From Axinella damicornis (lineage: Eukaryota > Porifera > Demospongiae > Axinellida > Axinellidae), in assembly GCA_963931865.1 (NCBI GenBank), contig OZ007505.1, positions 12,600,868 through 12,664,867 on the forward strand: a DNA stretch of 64,000 nt. The letters run 5' to 3'. Position numbers and translations under genes: made by a program. The first letter of the stretch is position 1; the number at the start of each line of letters is the position of its first letter. This document shows positions 59,939-64,000 of this stretch, piece by piece. The notes below the pieces were generated by a model that had not been told where the DNA came from, did no database searches, and worked only from the letters and a program-made list of their open reading frames with translations.

Positions 59939-59980
59939 GTGTGTGCGTGTGTGTGTGTGTGCGTGTGTGTGCGCATAGGG
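59900..59980. repeat. (GT)n microsatellite
   Basis: GT units with GC interruptions. Confidence 0.95.
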
Positions 59981-60025
59981 TAAATACAGGTTACATTTTG
60001 AGTGTGGTTCATATTTCATTGTATA

Positions 60026-60693
60026 TAATATGTGACCCGCTGAGCAAAAACCCGGCACATCCTGCATTTTGAAAAAATTGAGTTAACACCAGAAATCATA
60101 ACAGCTACCTTTCATCTTGCCGTAGACCAAATATCAAAGCGATCGGTCATCCAGTTGCCGAGATACAGCTCGAAACGCGCGCGGAATACATGTACGCAAA
60201 ACTACTTTCCGTGTAAATGTATTATTTTCGACGTTGCTATGGTATGTGATTATTTTCCGTATACTTATCTGTGTTACGTGTCGTCCATTGTTAAGTAGCT
60301 GGACGCGTTTAGTTCGTGCTGAAGCTAGCTAGCCGTGTTTTTCGCGACTCATCCGGTAGATAGCTAGGTCAGACGGAGTGAAATGGACAGAATAAACCAG
60401 AGGACAGCGTGAAACGACACCATTTGTGGTAAGTAGTTCGTTCTGTGTGCGTAGCAACGCCTTCCGTATACTAATTTATGCACGACGATACAGCTTGAGT
60501 TCGGGCTTAAAACGCCGGAATGGAAGTAGATCCAGGCTTTATACTCTGATATCTTGTAGTCCATGGGTCTGCTGACCCGTTGCTGTAATAACCGCGCTTT
60601 CGCCGAAATGTTGCTTTGTGACTATAATTGCCTCTAACACGAAATCAATAATTGCAGGATGTGCCGGGTTATCCCTCAGCGGGTCACATATTA
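60026..60693 (-). mobile_element. TA-target TIR element, copy B (664 bp)
   Basis: The element runs 60,028-60,691. The same element as 40,089-40,744 in opposite orientation, with a few percent differences, and again flanked by TA. The ends ATATGTGACCCGCTGAG are preserved on both sides. Confidence 0.92.
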
Positions 60694-61074
60694 TGATTGT
60701 TGTAGCTCATACGTTGTATATCAGTGCTGACCAAATTTATAAGGCATACTGGTTACCACACTCCCATAGTAAGCATTAATGTACACCTGTCACCATGGCG
60801 TGTTACACAATAAGGATTTATCCAATGGCTTTCTTTCGCAGACATCTCTGTGGCAAATTTCTGACACTGAAAACGTGAAAACGTGAAAAGCTTTTCCACC
60901 AATATATCTACAACTAACAGTGTTCTTGCTAGAAGATTTGAACAAGGGGTACTGTGCAAGCTGCTGGCGAAGCCATACTCATACTGGGTGGGCTTAGCAC
61001 TTGATTGGGGCGGGCCTGAGCGAGCCCCACATAGACGAGTTTGCTGTGAATTTTCCATATATTTCTTTATATCT

Positions 61075-61450
61075 ATCGTACGTCGTGCCGTAAATCACTT
61101 CCTGCTCGTATTTTGCGTGTCATTGCGTCATGCGTTAATTCAAACCACAAACGAACTCAACATAATTTGCAACGTCAACGACATAGACACGAACCATGAA
61201 CGGTCTAGCTACCTCAACAAGGATGGAGACTATAGCGCGCGGTGAGGGGCTATATAAAGCGTTTCATGAAGACGGGGAGAGTGCTTCAAGCGATCTCATG
61301 TCCTGCATGCAGAGCAAATCATGGTGTGCATTAGCTAGCTAGCTAGCATGCATGCAGACTTTAATAGCTATAAACCATCACGGTGTGTTAGACTGCTGCT
61401 TCAGCTATTGCCAGAGGATGGGAACTTGACTGGTCTGCGCTCGGTAACAC
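61075..61450. repeat. Diverged duplicate of 35,375-36,011 (without the insertions)
   Basis: Same block order as the 35-kb copy, lacking the 300-bp inverted-repeat insert and the 60-bp hairpin element. It therefore shows the empty site 'aacttgactgg' at about 61,430. Confidence 0.85.
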
Positions 61451-61827
61451 TTACCTCACTGTGACATGCAGTCAAGACACAGATCTGGCATCAGCAGAGA
61501 ATGAGAAAGTTGCCCTCCGGTGGCGACAACAAAGACAGAGAGCTCTCCTGGACCTACCTACCCGACTGTTTCGGCTAACCTGATTCGCAGTTGCTGTGAA
61601 GTGCATGGGTGTACTTTTAGTGTCATAACTTCTGTGTCCTTAAGTCACGCTATGCTCTCCGTCACATTCAGATGACATGCACTGACAGTCATGCACGTGC
61701 ATCTGCTCCATGTAGTAACACATGCTCATCCAACTGCTCCATGCACATTCGACAACTGTACTCGCTCAGGCTCGCCCCACAATGTTCGTCTAGTAGTCGT
61801 ACCTTAGGACAAGTTAACCACAACCCA
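61451..61827. other. No recognisable gene
   Basis: About 380 bp; nothing supported. Confidence 0.4.
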
Positions 61828-61932
61828 GGGGTACCTATATAGCCTCGTTCCCAGGCATTCTACAGGTTTTCATACTGCAAGCGATCAAATAATAGAGGTG
61901 TAGAAGGCCTGGGAATGAGGCTAGGGGTACCA
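61828..61932. mobile_element. Hairpin miniature element of the TAGCCTCG family
   Basis: 61,837-61,923 reads TAGCCTCGTTCCCAGGC ... GCCTGGGAATGAGGCTA, with the internal 'tttcatactgcaagcgatca' block shared with 28,800. Flanks 'ggggtacct' and 'ggggtacca' match at 8 of 9. Confidence 0.85.
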
Positions 61933-62304
61933 TAAGATAACCGAGGGGCTTTGTACCCCTCAAAACAGTAAGGAAACAAGGTAGGGATGATCACACAAAA
62001 CAGTATCTCTGCCCCAGAATGTATAAAGGTATGATGTCATAATACCTTTAAACCATGCAGGCATAATTGCAGTTGGAATTAACATGCGGTGGTTTTGTTC
62101 TGTGCGTAAATTACTTCAAGAAGTGATTACAGTTGGTTAGGTTGACCAAAGTTCTGCATGAGAAAGATGACGACGAAGAAGGATGACGACAATATCAGGC
62201 CTCTCAGCGACTTGTTTATCAATTCCTGCATACTACAAGGTACGTTTGCAAGTGTTTACATGAACTGCTAGGCAGTATCATTCTGTCTGCATACACTAAA
62301 TATA

Positions 62305-62690
62305 TAGCCTCGTTCCCAGGCCTGTGGGCTGCTTTCAGTTGCACGAAAGAATGCTGAGGGCCTGGTACATTTCCTCACATGAGTGACATCAAGGGTAGAG
62401 GGACAGTAGAAAGATCTAAATTGAATGTGGGCGTACTGGGTCTCAGAACAGTGAAGGTGCCAGGTATCATACCACATGTACCTATACTGTAGCTAGCAGG
62501 GGACGACTGTCATACTCAGTGTATTACTCACCAAGTGTTGAACGTGTAGATGGTTGAATAATGTAGCGCCCTCGTTCTGAAAAGTTAGCCATTTGTCGAT
62601 TACGTCATTCTCACGTGAGGAACTGTACCAGGCCCTCCCAGCTTTTCTATACCGCAAGCGACAAAAAGCTGGGTGTGGTACTGGGAACAA
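62305..62690. mobile_element. Degenerate TIR element of the TAGCCTCG family
   Basis: The left end TAGCCTCGTTCCCAGGCCTG and inner GGGCCTGGTACA mirror the right arm TGTACCAGGCCCTCCCAGC, but the extreme right end is eroded. A subterminal 'cacatgagtgacatca' resembles the helicase transposon's 'cacgtgagtgacgtca'. No clean duplication. Confidence 0.6.
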
Positions 62691-62904
62691 TGAATACTGC
62701 ACTTGGTTTAGGGGGGTTGTAGCTTGTTTGGCTATTATCCTGCCAGTACATCACTATGGTAAATCCTTTGCCATCCCTAAATAGAGAACGCTACCACGTT
62801 CTCTGATAGAACGAGCTGGTGAGAGCAAGATCTGAGGCCACCAGGGGGCCCGGGGTGGGATAAGGTCTGCGTGCATGTGGTACAATTAACATCGAATAGG
62901 TCTG

Positions 62905-63085
62905 TGCTAGTCTCCTTTGGTCTCTCTTGGTCTCCAGTGGTCTCCCCCGGTCCCCTGGGGCCTCTGGAGACCAGGAGAGACCACTGGAGAGCAAGGGAGA
63001 CATTAAAAGGGAGACCAGAAGAGACCAAGGGAGACCACTAGATACCACTGGAGACCAACTGAGACCAAGGGAGACCAGTAGAGTC
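62905..63085. repeat. GGTCTCC / GGAGACC short-motif array with an inversion point
   Basis: The left part carries repeated TGGTCTC motifs, the right part the inverse GAGACCA, meeting near 62,955-62,965 (cccctggggcctctgg). About 15 motifs at 8-20 bp spacing; the two halves can fold together. Confidence 0.85.
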
Positions 63086-63494
63086 ACCTGAAGACATTCC
63101 ATAGGTATAGTGCACACTGATACACAAGAAACTATATAGCAGACTAGCAACAGCTCTAGTGCTGCGGGGGTTCAATCGCTTTATGACTTCTTACCTGATG
63201 CTAAACACTTGAGTACGGTAGACAAGTCTGAATCTGCTGAATATTCTTGGTGAGTCTGCATGGTCACTTACACAACTGCTCAGTACAGGCAGATAGTAGT
63301 GTGTAGTGGATTATACCAAAGTCTTTGCAGGAAGGATACTCTTCGGGATGCATTGAAAGTGCAATGCAGCCTTCTCCCATGGAGAAAAGCAGTAGAATGA
63401 CTTTGCATTTCATGTACGAAACGACAGCACGTGACTTTGTATTACATGATACATACATGTACAAAATGACAGTACATGATCTTGCCTTACCCCT

Positions 63495-63809
63495 CCTGTA
63501 AGGCCCCACTCTGAAGAGAGAGAACTTGTCTTACCCCCGGTAAGGCCCCACTCTGAGTGATCTTGTCTTATCCTCCTTGTAAGGCCCCACTCTGAAGTGA
63601 GTGGTCCTACCTGCCCAGTAAGGCCCCACTCTGAAGTGAGTGGTCCTACCTGCCCTGTAAGGCCCCACTCTGAAGTGAGTGGTCCTACCTGCCCTGTAAG
63701 GCCCCACTCTGAAGTGAGTGGTCCTACCTGCCCTGTAAGGCCCCACTCTGAAGAGAATGAACTTGTCTTACCCCCTTGTAAGGCCCCACTCTGAAGTGAG
63801 TGGTCCTAC

Positions 63810-63812
<3 letters not shown>
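63495..63812. repeat. 39-bp minisatellite, about eight units
   Basis: Unit 'aaggccccactctgaagtga' + 'gtggtcctacctgccctgt'; the outer units vary. Frames open on both strands are due to the 39-bp period. Confidence 0.93.

Positions 63813-63854
<42 letters not shown>
63813..63854. repeat. Poly-C run of about 42 bases
   Basis: Uninterrupted C directly after the minisatellite. The exact length is uncertain in any assembly. Confidence 0.9.
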
Positions 63855-63921
63855 AGGCCTCAAGAACACACCTACTCATTTTTTAGGGTAGAGCTGAGTC
63901 GACTTCTAGGAGAGAAAGAGA

Positions 63922-63992
63922 TCTCCTGTGTTTAATCAAAACTGCAACCTTTCGATTAGCAGTCGAATGCTTTAACCACTCGGCCACCAGCC
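63922..63992 (-). ncRNA. tRNA-Ser(GCU)-like sequence, incomplete
   Basis: On the minus strand GGCCGAGTGGTTAAAGC (D arm and A box), then TTCGA-CTGCTAA-TCGAA (a perfect five-pair anticodon arm with GCT), as in serine tRNAs. The T arm is degenerate (TTTTGATTAAA instead of GTTCGATTCC) and the acceptor stem does not close. A tRNA pseudogene or SINE head is likely. Confidence 0.6.
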
Positions 63993-64000
63993 ACCCTATT

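Noticed and set aside
63531..63794. Repeat proteins on both strands near the end
   Set aside because: Product of the 39-bp array; no start context or family.
63922..63992. Functional tRNA-Ser
   Set aside because: The anticodon arm is good, but the T arm and acceptor stem are broken.

Overview
The window looks like repeat-dense chromosomal DNA of a marine invertebrate, most likely a sponge or another early-branching animal. That is inference from very short introns (42-92 bp in several well-formed exon junctions), many microsatellites, and the mix of transposon families (hAT, piggyBac, Ty3/gypsy, BEL/Pao, TA-target elements and a helicase-encoding element). I see no bacterial gene organisation, rRNA or CRISPR array.
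Layout. 1-4,300: a broken hAT transposase, a complete hAT-type miniature element and two terminal-inverted-repeat (TIR) elements. 3,949-4,084 holds a WD-repeat-like host exon. 4,303-8,778 is a frameshifted BEL/Pao retrotransposon joined to a fragment of another transposase. 9,000-12,346 is mostly simple and tandem repeat. 12,356-20,093 is a 7.7-kb DNA transposon with about 300-bp TIRs and a 9-bp target duplication. It carries two convergent intron-containing genes: a DUF6589-like protein (plus strand) and a RecQ-like helicase (minus strand). 20,330-23,700 is a tandem duplication containing two versions of one WD-repeat exon. 23,800-44,500 is a field of small TIR elements, minisatellites and a few possible exons. 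44,700-46,011 is an unrecognised multi-exon gene on the minus strand.
46,474-58,106 is a four-level nest: a hAT miniature element, split by a Ty3/gypsy retrotransposon with identical LTRs, split in its reverse transcriptase by a TA-target TIR element, which holds a piggyBac element with an apparently intact two-exon transposase. 58,680-64,000 returns to repeats and tRNA-like sequences.
At least nine small elements carry the helicase transposon's terminal motif (TAGCCTCGTTCCCAGGC), a subterminal hairpin, or the same 9-bp target-site signature. The simplest reading is one autonomous helicase/DUF6589 element, now decayed at this locus, with a large set of non-autonomous relatives. Several insertions can be dated in order or checked against paralogous empty sites inside the window itself.
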